Below, in pieces: positions 13,901 through 28,900 of a stretch of DNA of 64,000 bases (its first letter is position 1; every line of letters begins with the position of its first letter). Origin of the DNA: Siphonodentalium dalli (lineage: Eukaryota > Mollusca > Scaphopoda > Gadilida > Siphonodentaliidae); NCBI GenBank assembly GCA_032622095.1, contig CP136061.1:190718369-190782368 (forward strand), in the 5' to 3' direction. Both the position numbers and the translations under genes were made by a program. The notes beneath the pieces are model-generated. The model did not search any database and was not told where the DNA came from. It saw only the letters and a list, made by a program, of their open reading frames with translations.

Positions 13901-16900
13901 AGCAGCCATCTTGGATTTTACTCTTTGCATGACTAAATCCTTTGGCGCGGGCTACAGGTTGTACCTTTGGTCTAATCTTTATGAAATTTGTCATGAATGT
14001 TGACATTGACATGTAGATGGGAACGAATCAATGTGGGGTCATTCTGCCAAAAAACATGGCCGCTGGCAGCCATCTTGGATTTCAAGATTCAATCCATTGG
14101 CGCGGGCTACAGGTCGTACTGTTCGTCTGATCATCATGAAATTTGTCATGGATGTTAATATTGACATGTAGATGGGAACGAGTCATTTTGGGGTTGTTCG
14201 GCCAATAAACATGGCCACCAGCAGCCATCTTGGATTTTACTCTTTGCATGACTAAATCCTTTGGCGCGGGCTACAGGTCGTAGCTTCGATCGGAACATCA
14301 TGAAATTTGTCATGGATGTTAACAATGACATGTAGATGGGAACGAGTGATTTTGGGGTCGTTCGGCCGAAAAACATGGCCGCCAGCAGCCATCTTGGATT
14401 TTACTCTTTGCATGACTAAATCCTTTGGCCCGGGCTACAGGTCGTACCTTTGGTCTGATCTTTATGAAATTTGTCATGAATGTTGACATTGACATGTAGA
14501 TGGGAACGAATCATTGTGGGGTCATTCGGCCAAAAAACATGGCCGCTGGCGGCCATCTTAGATTTCAAAATTCAATCCATTGGCGCGGGCTACAGGTCGT
14601 ACTGTTCGTCTGATCATCATGAAATTTGTCATGGATGTTAATATTGACATGTAGATGGGAACGAGTCATTTTGGGGTCGTTCGGCCAATAAACATGGCCG
14701 CCAGCAGCCATCTTGGATTTTACTCTTTGCATGACTAAATCCTTTGGCGCGGGCTACAGGTCGTAGCTTTGATCGGAACATCATGAAATTTGTCATGGAT
14801 GTTAACAATGACATGTAGATGGGAACGAGTGATTTTGGAGTTGTTCGGCCGAAAAACATGGCCGCCAGCAGCCATCTTGGATTTTACTCTTTGCATGACT
14901 AAATCCTTTGGCCCGGGCTACAGGTCGTACCTTTGGTCTGATCTTTATGAAATTTGTCATGAATGTTGACATTGACATGTAGATGGGAACGAGTCATTTT
15001 GGGGTCATTCTGCCAAAAAACATGGCCGCTGGCAGCCATCTTGGATTTCAAGATTCAATCCATTGGCGCGGGCTACAGGTCGTACTGTTCGTCTGATCAT
15101 CATGAAATTTGTCATGGATGTTAATATTGACATGTAGATGGGAACGAGTCATTTTGGGGTTGTTCGGCCAATAAACATGGCCACCAGCAGCCATCTTGGA
15201 TTTTACTCTTTGCATGACTAAATCCTTTGGCGCGGGCTACAGGTCGTAGCTTCGATCGGAACATCATGAAATTTGTCATGGATGTTAACAATGACATGTA
15301 GATGGGAACGAGTGATTTTGGAGTTGTTTGGCCGAAAAACATGGCTGCCAGCAGCCATCTTGGATTTTACTCTTTGCATGACTAAATCCTTTGGCCCGGG
15401 CTACAGGTCGTACCTTTGGTCTGATCTTTATGAAATTTGTCATGAATGTTGACATTGACATGTAGATGGGAACGAGTCATTTTGGGGTCATTCGGCCTAA
15501 AAACATTGCCGCTGGCAGCCATCTTGGATTTCAAGATTCAATCCATTGGCGCGGGCTACAGATCGTACTGTTCGCCTGATCATCATGAAATTTGTCATTG
15601 ATGTTAATAATGACATGTAGATGGGAACGAGTGATTTTGGTGTCGCTCGGCCAAAAAACATGGCCGCCAGCAGCCATCTTGTATTTTACTCTTTGCATGA
15701 CTAAATCCTTTGGCGCGGGCTACAGGTCGTACCTTTGGTCTGATCTTTATGAAATTTGTCATGAATGTTGACATTGACATGTAGATGGGAACGAGTCATT
15801 TTGGGGTCATTCGGCCAAAAAACATGGCCGCTGGCAGCCATCTTGGATTTCAAGATTCAATCCATTGGCGCGGGCTACAGGTCGTACTGTTCGTCTGATC
15901 ATCATGAAATTTGTCATGAATGATAACAATGACATGTAGATGGGATCGAGTCGTTATGGGGTCATTTGGTCAAAAAACATGGCCGCCAGCAGCCATCTTG
16001 GATTTTACTCTTTGCATGACTAAATCCTTTGGTGCGGGCTACAGGTCGTAGCTTTGGTCAAATGGTCATGAAATTTGTCATTAATTATAACAATGACATG
16101 TAGATGGGAACGAGTCGTTTTGGGGTCATTCGGTCAAAAAACATTGCCACCAGCATTTTACTTTTTGCATGACTAAATCCTTTGGCGTGGGCTACAGGTC
16201 ATACCTTTGGTCTGATATTTATTAAATTTGTCATGAATGTTGACATTGACATGTAGATGGGAACGAATCATTGTGGGGTCATTCGGCCAAAAAACATGGC
16301 TGCCAGCGGCCATCTTGGATTTTAAAATTCAATCCATTGGCGCGGTCTACAGGTCGTACTGTTCGTCTGATCATCATGAAATTTGTATGTCGTAGCTTTG
16401 GTCAGATCTTCATAAAATTTGTCATGGATGTTAACAATTATACGTAGATGGGAACGAGTTCTTTTGGGGTCAATTGGCCAAAAAAAATGGCCACCAGCAG
16501 CCATCTTGTATTTTACTCTTTGCATCACTAAATCCTTTGGCGCATGTTAGACATTTCAATTAGCACCTTTCCTATTCCTCCATTTACTGTCAACCATTAA
16601 ATTATTCCCCTACCTAAGTTGAGCTACAGTGTCATTGACACTTTCATTAATATATGCGGACTCTATATATACAGGGAACTTTACCACATTCCGTGTCCGA
16701 TATATGTACATGACATCTGCGAGCATAAAAGGCTTGTAAACACTGGTTTCTGATTGTTGCATGCGCTTCCACTCCATAATCCGTATCGTTTCCGCAATCG
16801 ATCAGGTGTTGTCACCACCGTTTAGATACATACATCAACTGGATGGTAATTTGATTGTCATAAAACATCATATACCTGGGACAAATTAATAACCTATTAA

Positions 16901-19900
16901 CCTTCAGTGATATTAAGCCAAATAATCATGGCAAATAGTGTTAAATCACGTCTTTGCTTTGCGTTCGAAAATGCAAAGTTGGTTACTGGTACTCAAAACA
17001 AACGGCAAATTATATACGTATATGAGCACAAAACGGTAAGTTTCGGAAGGGGTCCGACTAGTCGACTAGTAGTCGATTCCCTCTGGCGACTAGTCGATTC
17101 CTCAAAACCACTAATCGTTTCAACACTAGTGGTGACTTGGGATACCCTGGGCGGATATTATATTAGAGATTGTTTTTTTTTTAATTTAGATTTTTTTTAA
17201 TAAAATTTTATTTAAAATAAAAAAACTAAATTTAAATGTTAACTCATTGAGTGCCAGGTCTCCTGAGGGGAATCGATATCTGTACGCCAGGTCTCCTGGG
17301 AAAAAAAGAACATTATTCACACTAACTATATATTTAGTTGACTATTCAATATAGGACAGAATCGAATTGACAGCAGGCATTGCTAGTATAGGCCCTATCC
17401 ATGGCCTGCTTTTAAACTCCATGTCCGGTACTCGGGGGGTCATCATAGGTAAAAAATTTCATGTTGCCATGGCAACGAGGACTTAAAATTGACAGCGATT
17501 GACTGAAATCACAAAGTTGTTGTTTTGTGTGGCCATCTAAATAATTTATTCAGTGTAGTTTTAGACATTAATTTTGATGGTGGAATAACATAGCATTTTA
17601 GATAGGATCCGGGGGGTGGGTGATCGGTGTGACTAAAAAAAATTTGTGAATGGGATGACGTTTACAATGAACACTTTCGTTCTTTTTGGCCTATAATAGT
17701 CGCACTTGCCGCGGTTTGTACTGTATCTAGGTGACAATGCAACATATTAGTACATCGGATTAACCCGGTGACGATTATATCCGATTCAGCGCATCGACCC
17801 CCCCCTTTCCATACCAAATTTCAGTTCGATATCGTATAATGTAAGAGCAATATACTGACAATTTTTTTCTATAGTAAATTCTCATTGTAATTTGGCAAAC
17901 CCCTTAAGGTACAGAGTTTGATTGACATATTGTGTACGTTGTCGACATCAGCGTTCCTGTGTCATTTGGTGTCAAACCAAGTTTACGATGGATCAGGGCA
18001 TGCCCGACTTTATAGGAATCGACCTTTACGCAATTAAAATCGGTTTCCAATTAACAGATATGTACGCTGTATCCGTAGACCTCTTAGAGAGTTTGAACTC
18101 TGCAAGTCTAAGTCACGCCCACAGATCACATCAATTTTCACCACCTGTTTTCATACGACTGTATCTCATAAACGCCTCGACATGCGGAGCTGCCTGATGC
18201 GTCATTTGAACGGAGACATGCTGGGCTATACCCCGATGTACAAGTTGAATCTGCGCATGCGCGTATATACAGAACCCCCCTTGAAAATTAAACAAACGCT
18301 TCTCCCAAAAATGTGACTTGTAGTATGCAGGGTTCTAATCATGTGCAAACAGATTGAAATTGTGAGATTGGATTAGAAGGCAGAATGTTACAAACGGTGT
18401 GTGTTGGGCGACGAGTTATCTCGTCGCCGGCGCTCAGATGGTGTCTTTCGGGCGACGAGATATCTCGTCGCCGGCGCTCAATGAGTTAAATTGAGCAAGC
18501 AGTCTAAAAAAAATATTTTGTTTTTAAATTTAATATTTAAAATTGAATTTTAAGGCTCAACAAAACAGTCCAATATGGCTTCCAGGGATATCTTTATCAA
18601 CTTATTAAATTTGTAGGAAAGTATCAAATATGTCACAAAATTCTCAGAAAACAACCAGCAATATTATCATATGCAGTAAATAACACTATACTGGGAGCAG
18701 ATTAAAAACAAAATGTGGCACTTACTTACCAACAAAAATCTGACTTTGTGCGCACATACAGACATACCAGTCAGATAATTTCCATAAAAGAAAGTATATT
18801 TTTGATTCCGGAAACTCCATAGCAAATGTTTTGTTGAGAAATCAACATTTTATATTACCAAAACCTATTTAATTTAAATTTTCCAAAGTGAGGGTATGAG
18901 TTGTGACTCAACTTCACCAGAAAGTAAACAGCTATGTTTGACACCAACTGTAGTGTCTTATTTATACGGTAGGTCAGGTTCACTCAACCACCCTCAACCT
19001 GGGCCAAATCCCAATCAGGATTAATTAAGAGATTGTTCAATGAATGCCCACTGGCAGAAAAAAACTGAATACAGTGATCGTCAAACAGAACTTTGTGATA
19101 ACTGGTTGTGACATTTTACCTTTCAAACACTCACTTCAAAAATGTGAGAATAAAGTCACATTCTGTGGGTTTCTCGACAAAACATTCTTTATAGAGATCT
19201 TCCAAATCAGAATTTACTATTATTTATGGAAATTGCTCAACTACAAACCCTGTGCATGTGCACAAAGTCAGATTTTAATTGTGAAGAACGTATTTTTTAC
19301 GTATTTTTTACTGTATATAATGCATGTATAGTTGTTTAGCCACTACTGTAACGTTTGTGCCATTTTTCTATTTTAAAATTTATCCAAATATTGAAGTGGT
19401 TAGGTTAAACCTTAAAAAATTAAATGTTAAATTGAGCAAGGAGTTCAATCTAAAAACAATCCAAAATTAAAAAAAAAAATTTAGTACATTTAAAAAAAAA
19501 AATAAATGTTTAATATATCAATATGTATAAAGCAATACGCACCAAGGAGATGTTGCAGCTAGTTATAACATAAGGGCAAGCACTGATAAACATCGCGGTT
19601 TATATCACAACGCATGGACATGGCTTATTGCCAGTGGGTGGTTCTACCGCTGTAGATGTGGTCTCTGTGGAAAACTCTATTCTTCTGCACTTGTATTATC
19701 ATTTTGTCTGGCTGTTGTCTACTCATACATCATTAACATCCTCCAAATGAATAATAGACCATTCCAATGTATACTTTTATAACTGAATGGCAGAATCTAT
19801 TAAGTATAGAAAGGGTTAATTATAGACAACTAGATATAATAGAATAGAATAGGTTATTTATAGAGTCACATACTCTAGACCATAGTTATCCTCCCTCCCA

Positions 19901-22900
19901 TCTTCACAAAACATAAACTGATCATTCATATATATAATTTGCAATGAATCGGTAATTCAAAATGGCTCCATTTCTGTCTTCACTATTGAATAGAATTGTA
20001 AGGTAGGAGATTTTGTTAAGTGCTTTTGTTTTCCCACTTGGTATTTCACTCCAATTGTCTTTTTTTCAGCTCTGATCAATAAGGCGAGCAATTCTCCTCA
20101 TATCCGACAGCTCCATCTCCACAGGTAATTTGAGTCAGCATTCTCCCTTTTAACCATTTCATGACTGGAGCTTCCTGGAGTTTGGCGAAAACCTTGTGCC
20201 AATGCATTCTCTTATATATGCGAGTTGCCCATAGCGCGACTCGCATATATAAGAGAATTCATTGTCCTAACAATATTTACCTTGATCTTGTAAACCAGTG
20301 CAGCTCCCGTCATGAAAGGGTTAAGTCTTATGGGCACCTGTAAATGAGGGATCATGGCAAAAAGAACACACACAGCAAACTTCAAATATTCTGGCCGAAG
20401 CCTTTATCGTGCTGACAACTGTATGCTATCCAAACATTCATTGGATATTCTCTGAAGTAGATTAACCGGTGCAACAACGAAACCCAAAACATTGGATTAA
20501 ATGTTTCACCAAAAATTATTATTATGCCCCGACCCCTGCAGGAGGTTCAGGTCATATAGCCGAGGGCTCCGTCTGTCTGTCCGTCCATCCGAAAAAAACA
20601 TCTTTTAACTCAGGTGTTAATTATCAGAGTTTGTTGTGCTTTGGCATGGTGATAGCTCATGTTGGGGGAAAACACACACATACTAAGGGTTTTTTTACCA
20701 GAGTTACAGCCCTTGTTTGACTTGGAAATTTGTTAATTGTTTGCCCGTAACATATCACCTTGTAACTGTGGCCCGTTTTATATGTCGAGCCAGACACGGG
20801 TCGCGTCAGCCTAATCAGTGTGAAAATGACAAAGTCCAAGATAGCGCAACTGGAGCATGACGTATAAAACCAACTGGCTCATCAGAATTTCTGTGGCGCG
20901 ACCCGTCTGGTGCCGATGTGCTACACGTTTGTGGCTCAACACTGTTTTATACGACGTTCTAAACACGGGTCGCGCTTAGGCGATTAAGATAAATTCGCTC
21001 CCAATTTAGGACCCCTTTGGCAGAGAGCATGCACAATTTGAAGTTTTTGGTGTCATTATGTCATCTCTAAGTCATCTTAGCATGACCTGTGTCTGGCATG
21101 TCGTATAAAACAGCATCAGGCCAGAGACATGCTGACTCTTGGTCATAACATTGTCAATATACATTGAAGGCAATGGTACAGTACGCATTATGCATGTATT
21201 GACTGACAAAGGACATTTTACAAAATTTGGGAATAACTATATTGCAAAGATATATATGAAGGTTCAATGACAAGATCACAATTTAAGAAACCAATGAATG
21301 CATTTCCGAGACTCATGCACTGTATATTAGAAGTATAAATAGACACAATGAGGGCCACTATCACGGCGCATTTTCATGAACTTCCTAAGGAAATGATTAT
21401 AGCAGATGGCATTTTGTATCAGAAATGCTAAAGTTGTTCGAACTATACGACTATGACACGTGCCAGCTGTCTCCACGTATAAATTAAAAAACAGCATGCA
21501 CCAATGTCAAGCCAAGCGAAGATATCACGACCCGTGTTTGGCGCGACGTATAAAACGGGCCTCATGCGTCATTTATTAGCTCAACTTTACTTTGTAAAGT
21601 TTGAGCTATTGTCATGGCTTGATATCCATCGTCCGTGTGTGTGTGTGAGGCATCAACAATTTCCTTTAACACGGGCTACAGGTCGTACCTTTTGTCGGAT
21701 CATTATGAAATTTGTCATAGCTGTTGACATTGACATGTAGATGGGAACGAGTCAAAAAAACAAGGCCACCAGCGGCTATCTTGGATTTCAAAATTCAATA
21801 CATTAGCACAGGCTGCATACTGGTCGTCCGATCATAATAATATTTATCATGGATGTTAATATTGACATGTAGATGGGAATGAGTAATTTTTTGGGTCGTT
21901 AGGCCATAAAACATGGCTGCCGGCAGCCATCTTGGATTTTACTCTTTGCATGACTAAATCCTTTGGCACGGGCTACAGGTCGTACCTTTGGTCGGATCAT
22001 TATGAAATTTGTCATAGCTGTTGACATTGACATGTAGATGGGAACGAGTCATTTTGCGGTCATTCGGCCATAAAACATGGCCACCGGCAGCCATCTTGGA
22101 TTTTACTCTTTGCATGACTAAATCCTTTGGCATGAGCTACAGGTCATACCTTTGGTCGGATCATTATGAAATTTGTCATGGGCATTGACATGTAGATGGG
22201 AAACGAGTCATTTTGGGGTCATTCAGCAAAAAAACATTGCCGCCAGCAGCCATCTTTGATTTAAAAATTCAATCCATTAGCATGGGCTACAGACCAGAGT
22301 GTTCGTCTGATCATAATGAAATTTGTCGTGGAAGTTAATATTGACATGTAGTTGGGAACGAGTCATTTTGCGGTCATTCGGCCATAAACATGGCCACTGG
22401 CAGCCATCTTGGATTTTACTCTTTGTATGACTAAATCCTTTGACACAGGCTACAGGTCGTATCTTTGGTCGGATCATCATGAAATTTGTCATGGTTGTTA
22501 ACATTGACATTTAGATGGGAACGAGTCATTTTGGGGTCATTCGGCAACTTGGATTTCAATATTCAATCCATTAGCACGGGGTACAGGCCGTATTGTTTGT
22601 CTGATCATCATGAAATTTGTCAATTATGTTAATATTGACATGTAGATAGGAACGAGTCATTTTGGGGTCATTCGGCCATAAACATGGCCACCGGCAGCCA
22701 TCTTGGATTTTACTCTTTGTATGACTAAATCCTTTGACACAGGCTACAGGTCGTATCTTTGGTCGGATCATCATGAAATTTGTCATGGTTGTTAACATTG
22801 ACATTTAGATGGGAACGAGTCATTTTGGGGGTCATTCGGCAAAAAACATGGCTGCCAGCGGCCAACTTGGATTTCAAAATTCAATCCATTAGCACGGGGT

Positions 22901-25900
22901 ACAGGCCGTATTGTTTGTCTGATCATCATGAAATTTGTCATTTATGTTAATATTAACATGTAGATAGGAACGAGTCATTTTGGGGTCATTCGGCCAAAAA
23001 GCAATGGCCACCAGCAGCCATCTTGGATTTTACTCTTTACATGACTAAATCCTTTGGCATGGGCTACAGGTTGTACCTTTGGTCGGATCATCATGAAATT
23101 TGTCATGGCTGTTATACATTGACATGTATATGGGAACGAGTCATTTTGGGGTCAATTGGCCATAAAACGTGGCCACTGGCAGCCATCTTGGAATTTACTC
23201 TTTGCATGACTAAATCCTTTGGCACCGGCTACAAGTTGTACCTTTGGACGGGTCATTATTAAATTTGTCATGGATGTTAACAATGACATGTAGATGGGAA
23301 CGAGTCATTTTGGGGTAAAATCGGCCATAAAACATGGCCGCCAGTAGCCATCTTGAATTTACTCTTTGTATGACTAAATCCTTTGTCACAGGCTACAGGT
23401 CGTATATTTTGTCGGATCATCATGAAATTTGTCATGGATGTTAACATTGACATGTAAATGGGAACGAGTCATTTTGGGGTCATTCGGCCATTCGGCAAAA
23501 AAACATGGCTGCCAGCAGTCATCTTGGATTTTACTCTTTGCATAACTAGACCTTTCAACTTTCCACATTCCTAATCACTCCATTGACACATGAAATTATT
23601 CGCTTTCCAAGTTGAGCTACTGTGTCATTGACACTTTCAATTGACTTGACTTGACTTTGAGTTTCTAAATTTCAGCTTGAAACATGGGCATGGATCATTG
23701 AATTTGGTTGCGCTTTGGTGTGTTGATAGCCCAGTTTAAGGGGAAACGATACCCACTTCATGGATTAGAAACCTTCCTCCATCGGTAAAAATATTTAGTA
23801 TTGCCCACTCTCTAAACTGAGCATCGGGATCATATGCCACGCTTTTGCATTGCATTTGTATATGTACAATTCCAGCAAACATCTTCATTCTATTATATAA
23901 CACATGAAATTATTCCCTTTCCAAGTTGAGCTACTGTGTCATTGACACTTTCATTTTACTTGACTTGACTTTGTTTCTGAATTTTGTGTCTAGATGAAAA
24001 TTTCAGCTTGAAACTTGGGCATTGATCATTGAATTTGGTTGTGCTTTGGTGTGTTGATAGCCCAGTTTAAGGTGAAAGGATACCCACTTCATGGGTTAGA
24101 AAAGCTTCCTCCATCCGTACAGATATTTAGTATTGCCCACTCTCTAAACTGAGCATCGGGATCATATGCCACAATGTATATATGTACAATTCCAGCAAAT
24201 AACTTCATTCTATTATATAATATACAATTATCGCATTGTTTCGAGGTTGACATGAGGAATTATCAACCCGGGGAAGACAATATTCACCAAGGCCATAGGC
24301 CGAGGTGAATATTGACTTCCAAGGGCTGGCAATTCCTCGTGTCAACCAAGAAACAATGCGATAACTGTTTTATTATATGAAACAAACTTTGCTTGGACAA
24401 GACGTTGATCTATTTCCAGGTCTGATAATAAGTTAGGTTGACCTCTGAAGTATCTGACGTCACTCAGAACTGTTATTAACCTGTTGTTTCATTAATGGGG
24501 TGAACATCGTTAGATATCTAATTTTTTCTTTACGTTTTAACATAGGAATTGGGGAAAGAAACTTATGATCATATAATAAATCAATATGGTGACTCTCATT
24601 AGCGAAATAAATAGAGGATATCTAGTGTTTTTGAGTGGATACCAAAAAATATGTCATGAGTGAGCAAGACAAATGTTTATTTTCGCATTTGTCTCGGTCA
24701 CGAATGACATATTTTTCAGTATCCACTCAAAAAACACTAGATGTTCTTTTTATTATAAGCATTTCCAAAGAAATTCACCATTTACAACGATAAATGATCT
24801 CACAATGGTCTTCAATCGATGCATCATTTTTGAAGCCATCAGCTGATTGCTGCCTGTTCACACAATGCTACTTCACCATCTGCAGAATATAAACATATAG
24901 TTCCCATATTCTTCCCTTTATTCTCCCCCCCCCCCCCCATAAATATGTCAAATTTCAACATATAATAGATTTTAATTATGAATGTAATAATATCAATGAA
25001 TATAATATAATTTAGAATATCACAATGGGTTCTTTCACTTTGTCCTTCAACACAAACTTTGAATGAGAAATTAAACCAGAAACAGTACACCTGGAAACAC
25101 CGGCTTGAAATTATAAATACATTTCAATAAATTCAATCGCTGTTGCTGTCAATGGCCCGAATACATTTGAAATGCTTTGGATTTGCATTGAGGTTCATTT
25201 CATTTGTAAACCTGGAAATAAACATTAACGGCTAGAAATGATCTGGTAGCGCATTGGTACACGCAAGTGAATCGGTCGCACGCGTGGGCTAGTGTGAAAG
25301 TATATTCTTCTATATCCCCTTCTGGGTGATACCGATGTTTATCTAAACACGTTGTTTTCTATAATTCACTGTTGAGCATATAATAAATCTCGCTTCTTTA
25401 TCGGTAATTTGTTCGGGACGAATGGTGGACTGTTTGTTTACATATTTGTGTAGTTCATTGTTGTCTTTAACGAAAGGATACATTCATTGTTGTTGAATTT
25501 TTGGACAATAATAGTTTAATGATGCATTCTACTAATAGTGGCCATGTCATAAAATATTAGTATGAAGTAGTGAATTAAGCACATAATACGTCTTAAAAGA
25601 TATAGATAAATAATAAAAATTATTGTCATGCAACCAATCACATACTAATATTAAAAAGGCTAAACCATATATGGTTTGACTGCGAATAAGCTTCCCAATG
25701 GTCGATATTACTAATGTTGACACATGTCAGACTTCCAATCTGAGCCTGCTCTTTTAATTTTATTATGAGAAAATGGAAAACTAACTCACATCATGTTTAT
25801 TATGTGTTGTGTTATTGTTAATAAAGCCATACACTTTCTGTATTGTAGACAAGAAATGCAGCATTTTGTGAAAGTTATGCAGGGTTACATCTCCAACCAG

Positions 25901-28900
25901 ATAATATACGTGACCTGGCATGAGTTTCAGGAAGCATTAGAGCATGACGTTAACAGTCTTGATGACCTACACAGGGTGCATTCAGAATACCTCAGTCAGG
26001 CATTATTCAGGTATCTGATTGTTGGCAATAACTTAATACTTTCCCATAACCTACAGTAATGCCCAAAATAATCGTCTCCATCACTGAGAGCTTTCCGATG
26101 AATGGCAACAAGCCATATTTCCGACTGAATCCTGAAAAATTACCAATAATTCTGCTGTGGTTAAGGAGTTGGTTATTTAGGGCATTACTGTACCATGTTA
26201 GATCAAAATCAAGTCAGCAACAGTTTAACCATTTGATAACTGAATACAATAAAAGTACATTTATTCGTGGTTGTCCAATTTTCATGGTCTTTTGTGGTTA
26301 TTGATAACCACAAAATTAAAAACCCCACAAAAAAATTCTTTGAAACTATCGCGGTCGCCATTAGAGAAATGGCATGCGAGAGGTAACTCTATTGACCCGA
26401 TGTACATTTAAAGCCTAAGGAAGTAACTCTATCTTCTGTGAGTATATTAATGGAAGAGTAGCTACGGTCTAATTACAATGTTTAATCGATCTAACTTCAT
26501 CGAAATAACATAACAGTAACACATGTTTGAATTATTAACTATTAACAGTCACATATCACAGTCCAGCTTTTGTGAAACCCAACACAATCACAAGTCTACT
26601 TTTGTAGCTTTTAAGAGACATATTTGCATAATATGTAGTTGACTGTTTGATGCCAAACGCGCATTTATGCGAATTGAGGTACAATGCCAAACACACATTA
26701 ATGCGAAAATTGGAGGGTGTCCATGGTCTAGGATGTGTAATTCTATGAAGACAGGCACACTCGGTTGCCTATTTATTTTCTATCGATGGACCTGATGTAA
26801 GCAGACAATATTTTAATGAAACAGAGTCAAGGTCATTGTATTCTGTGCAGTCAGTCGCTACAGTCAGAGCCAGGACAATGTTCAATTATTTATACTTAGT
26901 GTACATGTAAGTTCCGTTGTTGGTGGGAAGCATCAAATTGGTTGAGTTATAATGTGTAATTGAGTGATATTTATTATAATAGAATACAGGGATGATATCC
27001 AGATATGACTCGCAAGGGTATACTTTGGCTATATAACACTGTTGAGCTATGGAAGGTGGGAGGGTTTATGATAACATGCAATACTGGAAAACAATTTCTA
27101 GGGTGGATAGTCATACCACATCAAACAAGCTTATTTATTTGGTTGTGATATTACTCTGTATTCGGCTGTTGGTTTTCTGACCGAACAAAATTGTCTCGAC
27201 TTGGAAAATTTCTTGGTAATCATGTTGTATGGATATATACATTTAGGAGTCAGTAGTCGTATTACCTTTTTAAAGCTGGTCACAAGAAGATCAGCCATGT
27301 CATGTGCTAATCAATTACCAACACATATCAGCGATATTGAAACAATATACAGAGAGCTACCGCATAAAATATTTACATTAGCCACTTGTTCCATTGTAAG
27401 CCAGGATATATTTGAAATGCAGACATTACAGTGCAAATTCAAGATTGCTTCCATGACCACGAATACCCTATGGTTGGTCACAAGTGGCAAATCATGGCTG
27501 AGGTATTCATACCTGAACATAACATCAGAGAATATAGTGGATGGGACAAATAAAATGCAACATCCCTGCATAAATCCACAGTTGGATCATATATATACTA
27601 CTAGTATATATACTACAATATACAGTAATGCCCAAAGTAATTGACCACTGAATTCAGATAAAAATTATCGATTGCTGATCATGACAAACACCTGAAGAGC
27701 TTAACCCAAGCGAAATCAGTAAATCCACTAAACTATAAACATAGTGAAGTATACCAAATACTTATTACCTAAGTTATCATACTTAACAAGCAATTAACTT
27801 ACAAGACTCAACTCGACAAACGCTATACTAAGACAGTTAGGCTTCCCTTGCTAAACTCTAATCTGATAATAACACAATAATATTCAATTCACCCTACATG
27901 TGGTTGCATTATTTTATCGCAGATATTTGCCTGTAAACACCTGAATATACCCAAAATACAGGCATTTAAGTAGAAATCCAAGATGGCTGCCAAGGTCACC
28001 TGACCTCCATAGGGTGGGCAAAGCGGCTACATGTGGCCCAATCATATGTCCAACCACCTGTGAAGTTTGCAGGTGGCTGCACTTCTATTAGTTGGACTTG
28101 ATTGTTATTATTGGAGGTTTGGAGGTGACAGTTTGTACTGGCAGACCCACGAATTTTGAACCCACGAAAAGGTCATAAATGGCTGAACCATTAAAATCTA
28201 TAGCAACGAATTTAAAGCCATTCACAGTGATGAGTAGTTACTTTATTGCCATTAATTCATTTGTAGGGATGTTTTGCTTAAATAACGTATTAGTTTAACA
28301 TCCATACAAATTATTCAGTGGGCAACCAGTCTGTTTCTCTGCCTGTCATCTTCTTATATTATCATTACATCCTACAAATTAAGAGTAGACCATTCCAATG
28401 TAAACTTTTAGACCCCATTTGATAAAAAAGCATAGGTTCTGACCTGCTGGGTCTTATTATGCCCCCGATCTCCGATGGAGATTTGGGGGTATATAGTGGA
28501 GCCCTCCGTCCGTCCTTCTGTCGAGCCGTCCTTCCGTCTGTCCTTCCGTCCGTCCGTACGAACATTTCAACTCATAACTTTGGTTTCGCTAACTCAATTC
28601 AGTTGATCTTTGGTATGCTAATAGACCAGCCGGGGGGGACAAGATTTCCCCATAACTGCGGTTCGTCGTCCGCCCATTTTTTTCCAGAGTTACGCCCCTT
28701 TTTGGACTTAGAAAATTCAGTTTTCTGTGGCATACGAACATTTCAACTCATAACTTTGGTTTCGCTATTGGCGTTACCTCCGCCCAGTGGTGCACTTGTT
28801 CTGATTTGAAATTATTATTCATATAGTTGGTGTAAACATTTATTTTCCAATCCTGATAGCATACATGTAAGTAAATAACATAAATTTTTGGAAAAGGGGA

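Larger units (their letters stand above)
11240..17128. mobile_element. 5.9 kb non-autonomous hAT-type element hosting other insertions
   Basis: The termini TAGTGTTGAAACGATTA (11240) and TAATCGTTTCAACACTA (to 17128) are inverted. The subterminal regions are rich in actagtcga. The flanks carry a perfect 8 bp duplication GTGGTGAC (11232-11239, 17129-17136), diagnostic of hAT insertion. No hAT transposase domain is recognisable inside. Much of its length is later material: a second hAT element (11502-12404) and a DINE-like tandem array (13326-16645). Confidence 0.88.

Noticed and set aside
13672-15342. Four near-identical 73-codon minus-strand proteins
   Set aside because: They sit exactly one 483 bp higher-order repeat apart. 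They reflect the array and show no domain.
16907-17200. 97-codon frame near the right end of the 5.9 kb hAT element
   Set aside because: The start MANSVKSRLCFAFENAKLVT has no zinc-finger pattern. It runs into the terminal inverted repeat.
13326-23638. Regularly spaced repeats considered as CRISPR-like
   Set aside because: Whole units repeat without unique spacers, in an intron of an animal gene.
25236-25310. tRNA-like words (ctggtagcgcattgg...)
   Set aside because: No paired acceptor or anticodon stem could be drawn and the B box is missing. At most an eroded SINE.
27201-27644. 147-codon frame in a TUBGCP6 intron
   Set aside because: No recognisable domain. The composition looks like intron and another frame is open on the opposite strand.
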